DNA of 64,000 nucleotides from RGIG5612 sp045627365 (lineage in GTDB: Bacteria; Bacillota; Clostridia; Lachnospirales; Lachnospiraceae): assembly GCA_045627365.1 (NCBI GenBank), contig JAZQNN010000017.1:1-64000 (forward strand), given 5' to 3'. The notes under the pieces were generated by a model. That model had not been told where the DNA came from and searched no databases. It saw only the letters and a program-made list of their open reading frames with translations. The first letter of the stretch is position 1; each line of letters starts with the position of its first letter. Positions 42,763-51,526 of this stretch are shown here, in pieces. The position numbers and the translations under genes were made by a program.

Positions 42763-44016
42763 ATGTTTGAGAATTTTGCTTTAGCATTTCAGGGTATATG
42801 GAATCACAAGCTCAGGTCTTTCCTGACCATGCTTGGTATCATCATCGGTATCGCTTCGATCATAACCATTGTGTCCACGATCAAAGGCACTAACGATGTG
42901 ATCAAGCAGAACCTGGTCGGATCCGGCAACAATGCCGTTGAGATCAGGCTTTATCAGAACGATTACCCTTATGACCTCGCATACTCGCCTAACCCGGAAG
43001 GTGTGCTGGAGATAACCGAGGATACCAGAAAAGCCCTTGAGAAGCTAGACGGGATCAAGCGTGCATCCCTTTTCCATAGCCGTGACTACGCAAATAATAT
43101 TTTCTACAAGAACACGGCTTTTTCCGGAAGCGTTCTGGGAATCGACAGCAATTATTTCGACGTATATAACTACAAAGTCAATTACGGAAGGAATTTTATC
43201 GAAGAGGATTTTGCCGATTACAGGAAAGTTGCGATTCTCGACTCCGGTGCAGCAGAATCTATGTTCAGCGGAGAAAATTCCATCGGTCAGACAATCGAGA
43301 TGAACACGGAGACATTCACCGTTGTAGGCGTTGTGTCGGTCAAAAGTAACCAGAATCTCAAGATCGACAATCTCTCCGATTATTACACCTACGCTGATGT
43401 CAGCGGCGGCAAGATCTTCATTCCGGACAGCTGCTGGCCTATTATTTACAAATACGATGAGCCGCAGAATGTGGTCGTCAAGGCCAATTCCACCGAAGCT
43501 ATGACCAAGGCCGGCAAGGGCGCCGAAGAACTCCTTACGTCTACTCAGATAACCGGGATCAATTCCCAGTTCAGTTACAGAAGCGAGGACCTTTTAAGCC
43601 AGGCGCAGGAGCTTCAGGAGCTCAGTTCCCAGACCAACAAACAGCTGATCTGGATCGCCGGCATCTCCCTTCTGGTCGGTGGCATAGGTGTTATGAATAT
43701 CATGCTGGTTTCAGTAACAGAGAGAACCTCTGAGATAGGCCTTAAGAAAGCCATCGGTGCCAGAAAACGCCGCATCCTCTGGCAGTTCCTGACAGAAGCG
43801 ATCGCGCTTACAAGCCTTGGCGGTATCATCGGCGTTCTCGTGGGAATCGGACTGGCATATCTTCTGTCTTACCTGTCTTCAACTCCGACTGCCGTTTCCG
43901 TTCCGGCAATCATCATCGCCGTTGTTTTCTCGATGGTGATCGGAATCATATTCGGACTGATCCCGGCAGTAAAGGCCGCACGTCTCAATCCGATCGACGC
44001 GTTAAGGCACGAATGA
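42763..44016 (+). CDS. MacB/FtsX-type ABC transporter permease
   Basis: The 417-residue protein has one N-terminal helix (TMLGIIIGIASIITIV region), an extracytoplasmic MacB-type domain (about 45-275) and three helices in the last third with the motif GIGVMNIMLVSVTERTSEIG. The architecture is that of mechanotransmission ABC permeases, which do not move substrate through the membrane but pull on external partners such as the two adaptors here. GGAG precedes the ATG. The exported substrate (peptide, antibiotic or lipoprotein) cannot be told. Confidence 0.92.
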   Translation: MFENFALAFQGIWNHKLRSFLTMLGIIIGIASIITIVSTIKGTNDVIKQNLVGSGNNAVEIRLYQNDYPYDLAYSPNPEGVLEITEDTRKALEKLDGIKRASLFHSRDYANNIFYKNTAFSGSVLGIDSNYFDVYNYKVNYGRNFIEEDFADYRKVAILDSGAAESMFSGENSIGQTIEMNTETFTVVGVVSVKSNQNLKIDNLSDYYTYADVSGGKIFIPDSCWPIIYKYDEPQNVVVKANSTEAMTKAGKGAEELLTSTQITGINSQFSYRSEDLLSQAQELQELSSQTNKQLIWIAGISLLVGGIGVMNIMLVSVTERTSEIGLKKAIGARKRRILWQFLTEAIALTSLGGIIGVLVGIGLAYLLSYLSSTPTAVSVPAIIIAVVFSMVIGIIFGLIPAVKAARLNPIDALRHE

Positions 44017-44051
44017 TCTAAACGACAACTAAAAATTAAGGAGATATAGTT

Positions 44052-46307
44052 ATGAAGAAATGGCACATTGAAGAAAAAGACGGCTACTCGCTTGTCATCA
44101 ATGAGGGTGGGCGAACGCTTTCGTTCGATCCTGCCTCAGGAGTCAAGCTGCTCGAGGACGACGGATTTGCGTTCAAAGATCTAAACGGGAACGGAAAAAT
44201 CGACCCTTATGAGGACTGGCGCCTTCCGATAAGTGAGAGAGTCGCTGACCTCCTCTCTCAGATGACAACAGACGAGAAACTCAGCATGATGCTGCACGCA
44301 GGCTTTTTCCTCGCTCAGAAAATCACTCCTGAGGCACTGGAGAAAAACCCGGCCCTGCGCGCAAGATTTGCCGTAAGCGGACTTTCCGCAGAGGATTTTG
44401 CAAAAGATTACGATCACACCAAGCCGGATAAGGCGGCTGTGGCATATATGGAAGAGGACGGGCTCAGATTCTGGCTGCTCTCCTCGATCGAAGACCCTGC
44501 ATCAGCTGCAAAATACACAAACAATGTGCAAAGAATGGCTGAAAAGACCCGCCTTGGAATTCCGGTAATCTTCTCCACCAACCCTCGCGCATTCACCGAT
44601 GCTCACAGCGACCTCGGCGAGAAGGACGTTACATCATGGCCGACCAATATGGGAATCGGTGCCACCTTTGACCCGAAGATCGCCCGCTTTATGGCAGAAA
44701 CCGTTGCCGAGGAATACAGGGCGATGGGAATCACCATGGAACTCGGCCCGCAGGTAGATGTCGCGACCGATCCGAGATGGAACCGTTTTAACGCCACTTA
44801 CGGCAGCTGCCCGGCACTCAATGCCGACCTCGGCCGTGCTGTCTGCGACGGCTATCAGACTAACCGTGCGGCAGAGGCCACGGAAGATGGCTGGGGCGCC
44901 GGAAGCGTCATGGCCATGGCCAAGCATTGGCCGGGATCGACCGGTGAGGGCGGCCGTGAAAGCCACAGCTTTAACGGAAGATTTGCCATCTATCCGGGCA
45001 ATAATTTTGCCGAAAGGACGAGGCCTTGGACAGACGGAGTCTTTAAACTCGACGGACCTACAGGCGAGGTTTCATCTGTAATGAGCTGCTATGACGTAAT
45101 ATACGGAATCGGCGGCGATGAGGCAGAGGATGCCGGCTCCAGCTTCAACCACTATACGACATCGACCCTGCTTCGCGAAAAGCTCGGATTCGATGGCTTT
45201 GTCTGCACTGACTTCTGGATCACGGGCGGAAAGAAGCTCGGAAACCGCCGCTCGAGCGCATGGGGAATGGTTGACGCAACCCCTGAGGAGCGTGCTCTTA
45301 AACAGCTTGAGGCCGGCATCGACCAGCTCGGCGGTCTCGGAGAACTGGCTGTCCTTAAAGGCGGCTATGAGCTTGCGGTTGAAAAGCACGGAAAGGATTG
45401 GGCTGATGCCAGAGTTTCTGATGCGGCAGAAAGGATTCTGAAGTTCTGCTTCCGCGTTGGCTCCTTTGAAAATCCGTACAGCGACCCGGAGACAGCAAAT
45501 GAAATCGTAGGCTCCAGTGAGCATCAGGCGTACGGGTTGGATGCCCATCGCAAATCCGTTGTTATGCTTAAAAATGACGGGCTCCTGCCGATCGCAGGCA
45601 AGAAGGTCTATATCGCAGATAAATACAAGGGCGGGATTCCGGACCGCAGCGGAACCATTGACGAGATCACCTGCCATAAGGCATTTAATAAAGACGTGGT
45701 CTCTAATTATTTCACAGTTACCGATACCCCGGAAGAGGCCGACATCGCTTTTGTGCTCATGGACACCCCGCAGAGCGGAAACGGAACCCATCTTAAGACG
45801 GGCGAGGTCATCCCTATCTCCCTTCAGTACGGCGATTATACAGCAACCCACGCACGCAAAGTCAGCGTCGGTGGCAGCATCGTAAACGGGAAGAAAGAAA
45901 ACTTAAGTTACAGAGGCAAGACCGTCAGCACATACAATAAATATGACCTTGATAATCTGATTGAAGTTAAAAAGGCAATGAAAGATAAGCCGGTCGTTGC
46001 GATAATCCGCAGCATGAATCCGTGCGTGCCGGCCGAGTTTGAGCCGCTGTGTTCAGCAGTTATCATGTGCTGGGGAAGCACTCCTGAAAGCGTCATCATG
46101 GAAGCCCTTTCCGGACAGTTCGAACCAAGTGGACTGCTGCCATTCCAGATGCCAAAGGATATGGATGCGGTTGAAGCCCATCTCGAGGACACACCGTTTG
46201 ACATTGACTGCTACCGTGACAGTGCCGGAAATACTTGGGATTTCGGATTCGGCCTTAACTGGAGCGGAACTATCAATGATAAGAGGACTGAGAAATATAA
46301 AGGCTAA
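44052..46307 (+). CDS. Glycoside hydrolase family 3 beta-glycosidase
   Basis: The 751-residue protein has the GH3 catalytic barrel with KHWPGSTGEGG and the nucleophile Asp in FVCTDFW at about residue 387, followed by the alpha/beta sandwich domain. Near the N-terminus is FKDLNGNGKIDPYEDWR, a calcium-loop-like sequence (DxNxNGxID) seen in a group of GH3 enzymes. No signal peptide is present, so it probably cleaves imported oligosaccharides or glycosides in the cytosol. AAGGAG is 8 nt before the ATG. It follows the exporter permease by 35 bp and may share its transcript. Confidence 0.88.
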   Translation: MKKWHIEEKDGYSLVINEGGRTLSFDPASGVKLLEDDGFAFKDLNGNGKIDPYEDWRLPISERVADLLSQMTTDEKLSMMLHAGFFLAQKITPEALEKNPALRARFAVSGLSAEDFAKDYDHTKPDKAAVAYMEEDGLRFWLLSSIEDPASAAKYTNNVQRMAEKTRLGIPVIFSTNPRAFTDAHSDLGEKDVTSWPTNMGIGATFDPKIARFMAETVAEEYRAMGITMELGPQVDVATDPRWNRFNATYGSCPALNADLGRAVCDGYQTNRAAEATEDGWGAGSVMAMAKHWPGSTGEGGRESHSFNGRFAIYPGNNFAERTRPWTDGVFKLDGPTGEVSSVMSCYDVIYGIGGDEAEDAGSSFNHYTTSTLLREKLGFDGFVCTDFWITGGKKLGNRRSSAWGMVDATPEERALKQLEAGIDQLGGLGELAVLKGGYELAVEKHGKDWADARVSDAAERILKFCFRVGSFENPYSDPETANEIVGSSEHQAYGLDAHRKSVVMLKNDGLLPIAGKKVYIADKYKGGIPDRSGTIDEITCHKAFNKDVVSNYFTVTDTPEEADIAFVLMDTPQSGNGTHLKTGEVIPISLQYGDYTATHARKVSVGGSIVNGKKENLSYRGKTVSTYNKYDLDNLIEVKKAMKDKPVVAIIRSMNPCVPAEFEPLCSAVIMCWGSTPESVIMEALSGQFEPSGLLPFQMPKDMDAVEAHLEDTPFDIDCYRDSAGNTWDFGFGLNWSGTINDKRTEKYKG

Positions 46308-46316
46308 ATGTTGTAA

Positions 46317-46352
46317 AGTAAAACTGCCTCGCGTATGCGAGGCAGTTTTTTT
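46317..46352. terminator. Bidirectional terminator between GH3 and DUF4230 genes
   Basis: AACTGCCTCGC and GCGAGGCAGTT form an 11-bp stem with a 4-nt loop; eight T follow on the plus strand. On the other strand the stem is followed by TTTT. The DUF4230 stop codon lies in the T-tract. Confidence 0.92.
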
Positions 46353-46984
46353 TATTCGGTCCACACGATCGTGTAGGACACTTCAAATTCTTTGCACAGA
46401 TTCTTGACGTATAGCTCGATGATACTTTTCGCGCGGTTTCTCGCGCTGTCTAAAAGCTTGCTGTCCTGCTCAGCTTCTTCGAGCATCTTGTCCCTCGCGT
46501 CATATACAAGTTCTGTCAGCTGCTCTTTCGTAAGGTCCTTGGTCATCCAGCCTTTTTCGCTGATCGGCTCTGAAATTGATTTCTCATCTATATCCACCGA
46601 CAGGATCTGGGCCTTTGGCAAGGACACGCTGACCGTTTTGGCGGTGTGGTCTGTCCCGACCTTTATCTCGCTGACATCGACGCCAACATCGATTATTCCG
46701 TCGTATTCGATCCAGACTCTCTGATAGCCCATGTTAAAGAAGAATTCCTTAAATTTGGACGTATCCTGCTCATATTTTGCAACATTGTGATAATAGCACT
46801 GAAGGGTCGCAAGCTCCGCGATCGACGGAATTCCGGTGAATTCAACGGTGGGCTCTTCGATTACCGTTGTCGGCTCTTCTGTCTCTTCCGGTGTATCCGG
46901 TATGAATCCCGCGCATCCGGCGGAGGCAAGGCAAGCCATAACTAAAATCGATAATATCAACGTTATAAATACTCTTTTGTTCAT
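46352..46984 (-). CDS. DUF4230 family lipoprotein (second of pair)
   Basis: The 210-residue protein starts with a hydrophobic signal ending near SAGC, consistent with a lipoprotein, then a Glu/Thr/Pro linker and a DUF4230 domain that includes a beta-rich core (VWIEYDGIIDVGVDVSEIKV) and a C-terminal helix. The family is common in Clostridia and Bacteroidetes; no function is known to me. It is related to the upstream gene product and separated from it by 12 bp. AAGGAGG lies 7 nt before the ATG. Confidence 0.82.
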   Translation of the reverse strand: MNKRVFITLILSILVMACLASAGCAGFIPDTPEETEEPTTVIEEPTVEFTGIPSIAELATLQCYYHNVAKYEQDTSKFKEFFFNMGYQRVWIEYDGIIDVGVDVSEIKVGTDHTAKTVSVSLPKAQILSVDIDEKSISEPISEKGWMTKDLTKEQLTELVYDARDKMLEEAEQDSKLLDSARNRAKSIIELYVKNLCKEFEVSYTIVWTE

Positions 46985-46996
46985 ACTTCGGCCTCC

Positions 46997-47659
46997 TTAT
47001 TCAGCCCATGCAAGGGCATAGCCTTCCGCATCGAGCACCGGCTTTGTCAAAGCCTCAACAGTCGATTTAAGGTTTTCGATAGCGGCCCTTTTCAGCTCCA
47101 GTGACGAGTCAGCGGCATCCTGCGCGTCCTTTTTGCAAGCCTCCAGAGCGTCTGCAACATTGATATCCGGGTCCTTCGGCAGGTACTCCGGCTGCGAATC
47201 CACAGTAACGGACAAAGTCTTAAGCTCAGGCAAAATAGCGGTAACGACCTTGGTTTCTTCATTTTCCAGGAAGGATATCTGCGCCACATCGATCCCGACC
47301 TTCACGGTTGAGTCGTAGCAGATATAGATATCTTTCTTGTCTTTGTTGTCGCGCATCTGGGCTATACCCTGATAGTGGAATTCCGCCGTTGAAAGCTCGC
47401 TGATCTCGACCGCGTCTTTAAGTCTGGTCGTGATCTCCACCTTCGGCTCCGGCATGATGAAAGGCTCTACAAGCGGCTCGTATATCTTGGGTCTCATCAG
47501 CTTCGGAACGATCCTCCACGCCAGGACTCCGAGTACTATTATCAGGACAATTATGATCCATATCCACGCCCTGCTTTTGCGGCCGGCTGACTGCTCATCT
47601 GATATATCCTCAATGATGTAATCTTCTTCTAAGGGGTTATTCTGTGCTTTTGTGCTCAT
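46997..47659 (-). CDS. DUF4230 family membrane protein (first of pair)
   Basis: The 220-residue product has an acidic cytosolic N-terminus, one transmembrane helix (about 32-52) and an external DUF4230 domain with the core IYICYDSTVKVGIDVAQIS, matching the downstream paralogue. The two differ in anchoring: one membrane-spanning, the other lipidated. GAGGAGG is upstream of the ATG. Both form an operon that ends in the bidirectional terminator shared with the GH3 gene. Their role in the envelope is unknown. Confidence 0.82.
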   Translation of the reverse strand: MSTKAQNNPLEEDYIIEDISDEQSAGRKSRAWIWIIIVLIIVLGVLAWRIVPKLMRPKIYEPLVEPFIMPEPKVEITTRLKDAVEISELSTAEFHYQGIAQMRDNKDKKDIYICYDSTVKVGIDVAQISFLENEETKVVTAILPELKTLSVTVDSQPEYLPKDPDINVADALEACKKDAQDAADSSLELKRAAIENLKSTVEALTKPVLDAEGYALAWAE

Positions 47660-47777
47660 TTTCTCCTCCTCTTTCTTATCTATAGATGTAGATGTATAGA
47701 AACAAAAAGGGCGACCCTTTTCTTATCTCCAATTATAAATAGGTTAAAGGCAGGCCACAATTCATTTAGCAATGATA

Positions 47778-47803
47778 AAAGCCCGGGTAATTCCCGGGCT
47801 TTT
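47778..47803. terminator. Terminator of the sodium-solute symporter gene
   Basis: AAAGCCCGGG and CCCGGGCTTT form a 10-bp stem with a 5-nt loop, followed by T residues on both strands. It lies about 40 bp after the symporter stop codon. The rest of 47660-47842 contains no gene. Confidence 0.88.
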
Positions 47804-47842
47804 ACCAAATAAACTATGTTATTTTTTATTTTGGGAGTTCGA

Positions 47843-49465
47843 TCAGTCTTCTTTTACAACTTCTGTCAGTACATCGGCTGCTCTGACAGTAACGGTATTC
47901 TCGTAGCAAGAGAACATTTCGTCGGTAACTTCCCTCTCAGGCGCCTTGGTAAACAGACTTACGATTGGCACGATCACAAGGCCTGCAACCATTGCGAGAA
48001 CGCCTGCGTTGATCGGTGATGAGAAGTACGGGCTGATAAAGGTCTGGCCTGTGAAGGTGCAGATCATGCAAGCGCACATAACTACTACGCCGACAATGAA
48101 GCTTGTCCATACGGAAGCTTTGCTGGTGCGCTTCCAGTATAAACCGTAAAGGAACGGTGCCAGGAATGCTCCGGCAAGTGCGCCCCAGGAAATTCCCATA
48201 AGCTGTGCGATAAATGTTACAGAGCTCTTTACCTGTACGATCGCAATTATCGAAGATACAACGATAAAGAATACAACCAGGAGACGGATGCATGAAAGCT
48301 TGCCCTTCTCTGTCATGCCCGGCTGGCCATCTGCGCCGACTTTGCCGGAATTGGATGCCATTCTTGCTTTCTTAACAGCCGGCGAAATGATATCGAGCGT
48401 CAGGGTCGAACCGGAAGTAAGAACGAGTGAGGACAGAGTTGACATCGATGCTGAAAGTACAAGGATAACTACCAGTGCGATGAGTGCGTCCGGAAGTGTA
48501 GCGAGCATTCCCGGAATGATGCTGTCGTAAATCGGTGAGCCTGATGCTGTGAATTCCACAACATCGCCGTACAGACGTCCGAAACCGCCTAAGAAATAGC
48601 ATCCGCCCGCAACTATGATGGCGAAGAATGTTGATATTACAGTGCCTTTCTTTATTGCGGCCTCGTCGCGGATGGCGTAGAACTTGCCAACCATCTGAGG
48701 AAGTCCCCATGTTCCAAGTGATGTCAGAAGGACTACTCCCAGAAGTTGTATCGGCTGCGGGCCGAAGAAGGATACGAACGCTCCGTTAAGTTCAGGCGCG
48801 GTCTCGGCAGTTATGGTAGAAAGTGTTGCAAGTGCTGCACTGAAGCCGCCGTTTGTCTTAAGGATCGCTGCTACGATCGCCAGGATGCCGAAAAGCATTA
48901 TTATGCCCTGGATGAAGTCGTTAACGGCTGTAGCCATGTATCCGCCAAGGAGAACATATACACCGGTAAGAATTGCCATTGCTATTACGCACCATACGTA
49001 ATCAACGTGGAAGGCCATCTCGAAAAGTCTTGAAAGTCCGTTGTAAAGCGATGCTGTGTACGGAACCAGGAAAATAAATACGATGACCGAAGCGGCTGTC
49101 TTAAGTGCCGGTGAGTTGAATCTCTTGCCGAAAAACTCAGGCATTGTAGAGCTGTCAATATGCTGAGTCATAAGACGGGTACGTCTTCCGAGGATGACCC
49201 ACGCAAGAAGAGATCCAAGCAGCGCATTGCCGATTCCGATCCATGTTGATGAAATACCGTATTTCCATCCGAACTGTCCGGCGTATCCGACGAAGATGAC
49301 CGCGGAGAAGTAAGAAGTGCCGTAAGCAAAGGCGCTGAGCCAGGAGCCGACGTTTCTTCCGCCCAGAACGAATCCATTAACGTCGTTGGTGGATTTTCTG
49401 CAGATAATTCCAACGACTACCATAAGAGCAATGAATAATACCAGAATGATGATTTTCAAAAACAT
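47843..49465 (-). CDS. Sodium:solute symporter (SSS family)
   Basis: The 540-residue protein has about 13 hydrophobic helices and the SSS pattern, including VLGGRNVGSWLSAFAYGTSYFS early on and the GGYMATAVNDFIQG element. SSS members use Na+ to import amino acids, sugars, vitamins or carboxylates; the substrate cannot be read directly. GAGG lies 8 nt before the ATG. A terminator-like hairpin and a 24-codon Tyr-rich ORF lie between its promoter and the gene, suggesting attenuation, possibly by tyrosine supply. It ends before a strong terminator. Confidence 0.9.
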   Translation of the reverse strand: MFLKIIILVLFIALMVVVGIICRKSTNDVNGFVLGGRNVGSWLSAFAYGTSYFSAVIFVGYAGQFGWKYGISSTWIGIGNALLGSLLAWVILGRRTRLMTQHIDSSTMPEFFGKRFNSPALKTAASVIVFIFLVPYTASLYNGLSRLFEMAFHVDYVWCVIAMAILTGVYVLLGGYMATAVNDFIQGIIMLFGILAIVAAILKTNGGFSAALATLSTITAETAPELNGAFVSFFGPQPIQLLGVVLLTSLGTWGLPQMVGKFYAIRDEAAIKKGTVISTFFAIIVAGGCYFLGGFGRLYGDVVEFTASGSPIYDSIIPGMLATLPDALIALVVILVLSASMSTLSSLVLTSGSTLTLDIISPAVKKARMASNSGKVGADGQPGMTEKGKLSCIRLLVVFFIVVSSIIAIVQVKSSVTFIAQLMGISWGALAGAFLAPFLYGLYWKRTSKASVWTSFIVGVVVMCACMICTFTGQTFISPYFSSPINAGVLAMVAGLVIVPIVSLFTKAPEREVTDEMFSCYENTVTVRAADVLTEVVKED

Positions 49466-49481
49466 GACGATTACCTCTAAT

Positions 49482-49512
49482 ATAAAAATAACTGCGCGGT
49501 ATTCCCGCGCAG
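49482..49512 (-). promoter_or_regulatory. Terminator-like hairpin in the symporter leader (candidate attenuator)
   Basis: On the minus strand CTGCGCGG and CCGCGCAG form a perfect 8-bp GC-rich stem with a 5-nt loop, followed by TTATTTTTAT. It lies after the 24-codon ORF and before the GAGG ribosome site of the symporter, the position expected for an attenuator. I found no convincing antiterminator partner, only short GCCGCCC complementarity just after the Tyr codons. Confidence 0.7.
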
Positions 49513-49540
49513 CCCTGCAAGCAATTAATAAGCACGAGAA

Positions 49541-49615
49541 TTACTCCATCTTACGGGCGGCCCCGAGATAGTAGTAATATCCGTATTCTTTTTCGATGAG
49601 TTTAAAAGTCTTCAT
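49541..49615 (-). CDS. Candidate Tyr-rich leader peptide (24 aa)
   Basis: The ORF reads MKTFKLIEKEYGYYYY then LGAARKME, with the codons TAT TAC TAC TAT in a row after TAC GGA. It sits between a good promoter and a terminator-like hairpin ahead of a transporter gene, the layout of amino-acid attenuation leaders. Against this, no Shine-Dalgarno sequence precedes its ATG, an in-frame stop lies two codons upstream, and a 24-codon ORF can arise by chance. It could instead be a small functional partner of the symporter. Confidence 0.5.
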   Translation of the reverse strand: MKTFKLIEKEYGYYYYLGAARKME

Positions 49616-49656
49616 AGTTTAGTGCGTTAAAGCTTTAAATGGTTAAATTTGTGCAT

Positions 49657-49685
49657 ATTGTAATGCCTTGCCCAGGTTAAGTCAA
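49657..49685 (-). promoter_or_regulatory. Promoter of the symporter leader
   Basis: Minus strand: -35 TTGACT (49680-49685), 17-bp spacer, -10 TACAAT (49657-49662). The start of transcription would lie near 49650, giving a leader of about 185 nt before the symporter ATG, long enough for an attenuator. Confidence 0.8.
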
Positions 49686-49712
49686 GCCAATTTTTGTACT
49701 GGAATAAAAACA

Positions 49713-50459
49713 TTAATAAAGTTCAATATTGATGTTTTGTTTGCCCTTTCGGCTCAGCGAGCCGAGGGAGGCAATGTCGAATTTGCCAAATCCACGCGCG
49801 GATATTACGTCACCGACGCTGAGCATTTTGTCGTTATTCAGTACGGTACGGCCGTTGACGGTCACCTTCTCCTGTCTGAAAAGCTCTGCCGCGGCTGATC
49901 TTGAAAGATTCCACGCTCCCGCGATAACCGCGTCAGCTCTCAGTGAAGCGCACCGGATAGTCTGCTGCCTTTTAAGCTTTTTCAGAAAATCCTCCGGGAA
50001 ATCAGCCCTCCTGCAGGTGATATTATTGCGCCCGACACCAGTCAGATTCTCTATGACATAATCTGCTGCCTGTTCTGCCACGAAAATATAGGCGGATTTG
50101 CCGCTGACGCAGATATCTCCGAACATGCGCCGCTCCATCCCGAGCCCCATAAGCGCTCCAAGATAATCTCTGTGCGTGTATTCCGCGGCAAATTTCTCCG
50201 ACAAAGGCTCGGCAAGCAGGCAGGCTATAGGATATTCGCACGCGTAGCCTAAGAGCTCCTCGCTTCCGAAGCGCACCATCTTCCTTTCGCTTCCTTCATA
50301 TCCGCCCCACAGCTTCGCCCCCGCGTAGGATAATTCAGAACCCATCGAAAGGAAGATGTCAAGCTCTGCCTGATTCAGAAAATCCGTGAAAATATATTGC
50401 CCACTTTCAAATGAGCGCCTTGCAAGCTCTTCAAAACGTTTCCCGATCTGTTCCGTCAT
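49713..50459 (-). CDS. ylmH: YlmH-like S4-domain RNA-binding protein
   Basis: The 248-residue protein has a C-terminal S4 domain (about 178-240, WNLSRSAAAELFRQEKVTVNGR) and the N-terminal part of the YlmH family. YlmH in Bacillus sits in the division cluster and has recently been tied to ribosome rescue; here the division genes are absent and it follows an amidohydrolase gene by 9 bp. AAGG precedes the ATG. It probably binds ribosomes or 50S-peptidyl-tRNA complexes; this is inference from the family. Confidence 0.88.
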   Translation of the reverse strand: MTEQIGKRFEELARRSFESGQYIFTDFLNQAELDIFLSMGSELSYAGAKLWGGYEGSERKMVRFGSEELLGYACEYPIACLLAEPLSEKFAAEYTHRDYLGALMGLGMERRMFGDICVSGKSAYIFVAEQAADYVIENLTGVGRNNITCRRADFPEDFLKKLKRQQTIRCASLRADAVIAGAWNLSRSAAAELFRQEKVTVNGRTVLNNDKMLSVGDVISARGFGKFDIASLGSLSRKGKQNINIELY

Positions 50460-50468
50460 TCAATAACC

Positions 50469-51509
50469 TTATAAAGAGATCTTGAAAAGTCTTGCAGCGT
50501 TGCCGCCCTTGACCAGGTCTCTTTCTTCCTCTGTGATATCGAGCGTCTCCATGAACTGTACGCCGTCCGGCATCCAGTTCTCGAGTACCGGATATGATGA
50601 TCCGAACAAAATATGGTCTGCGCCGCAGATGTTGATGGCTGCCTCGATGGCCTTTTTGCCATATGTGTGGATATGTGTTCCCTCAAAATAAAGGTTGTTC
50701 ACAAGTCTGTCGGCGATGGTATTGCCAACGCCTGTGTCCAGGCGGCCCGCCGTCTCCTTTTTATTTCCCTTAGGTGCAAGTGAATCATAAATTGCGAACC
50801 AGCCTCCGCCAAGCGCGGTATGGATCATCTTCAGATTCGGGAGCTCCTCGAAAAGGTCACTGTAAAGCTCTCTTGCAACTGCGGTCTCCTGATCTATGAT
50901 CCTTCCGAGCAGTCTTCTTACGTTGTTGTAATCAACGATCGACTTGTAATCTACCGGAAGCGGGGTGTGACGGACGAGTACAGGAACGTCAAGCTCATGT
51001 GCCTTCCTAAGGAACGGTCTGAACGCTTCATGATCCAGGTACAGCTCTCCGTAGTGTGCCGCAAGCTGAACGCCATGCATGCCGAGTTCCTTTACGCAGC
51101 GCTCGAGCTCGTAGATGTTCTCCTTGGTATTCCATGGCGGAACACATGTCGTTGCGTAAAGCCTTCCGCCTGAGCGTGCTGCCAGATTGGCTGCTTCGTC
51201 GTTGACGATTTTGCAGGTGTCCAGATCCAGCCACTCCTGCCAGCATGGGATTCTTATAACTGCGGCATCTACACCGTATTTGTCCATGGCTTCAAGCTTA
51301 TACTCAAGAGTGTATTCGCCGTCAACATAATTCAGATTCTGGCATCCTGCGGGCTTTTCGATAATGATCTGCTTTTTGCCGTCATTGGCGTCGCCCACGT
51401 AGCAGATGTCGCCGTGCATCGGTGTCAGGCTCGCCATAAAGCGCGCCAGAAGTGCCTCATCGCTGAAAAGTTTCTCCGGAATGTGATCCAGACAAATATC
51501 AATAACCAT
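50469..51509 (-). CDS. Amidohydrolase-2 family protein with missing metal ligands
   Basis: The 346-residue protein has the fold pattern of the ACMSD/amidohydrolase-2 family (TIM barrel). The usual HxH near the N-terminus is replaced (IDICLDHIP), and the catalytic Asp of the FGxDYP motif is Ser (FGSSYPVLE). The middle His residues (VRHTPLP, MIHTALGGGW) remain. It may therefore be non-catalytic or use a different centre. AAGGAGG lies 6-8 nt before the ATG. It is the gene before ylmH, with no pathway neighbours that show a substrate. Confidence 0.75.
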   Translation of the reverse strand: MVIDICLDHIPEKLFSDEALLARFMASLTPMHGDICYVGDANDGKKQIIIEKPAGCQNLNYVDGEYTLEYKLEAMDKYGVDAAVIRIPCWQEWLDLDTCKIVNDEAANLAARSGGRLYATTCVPPWNTKENIYELERCVKELGMHGVQLAAHYGELYLDHEAFRPFLRKAHELDVPVLVRHTPLPVDYKSIVDYNNVRRLLGRIIDQETAVARELYSDLFEELPNLKMIHTALGGGWFAIYDSLAPKGNKKETAGRLDTGVGNTIADRLVNNLYFEGTHIHTYGKKAIEAAINICGADHILFGSSYPVLENWMPDGVQFMETLDITEEERDLVKGGNAARLFKISL

Positions 51510-51526
51510 ATCTATATCCTCCTTTT

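Noticed and set aside
45072..45851. Open frame of 259 codons on the minus strand
   Set aside because: It lies antisense within the GH3 gene, whose motifs are intact; the frame is a codon-bias shadow.
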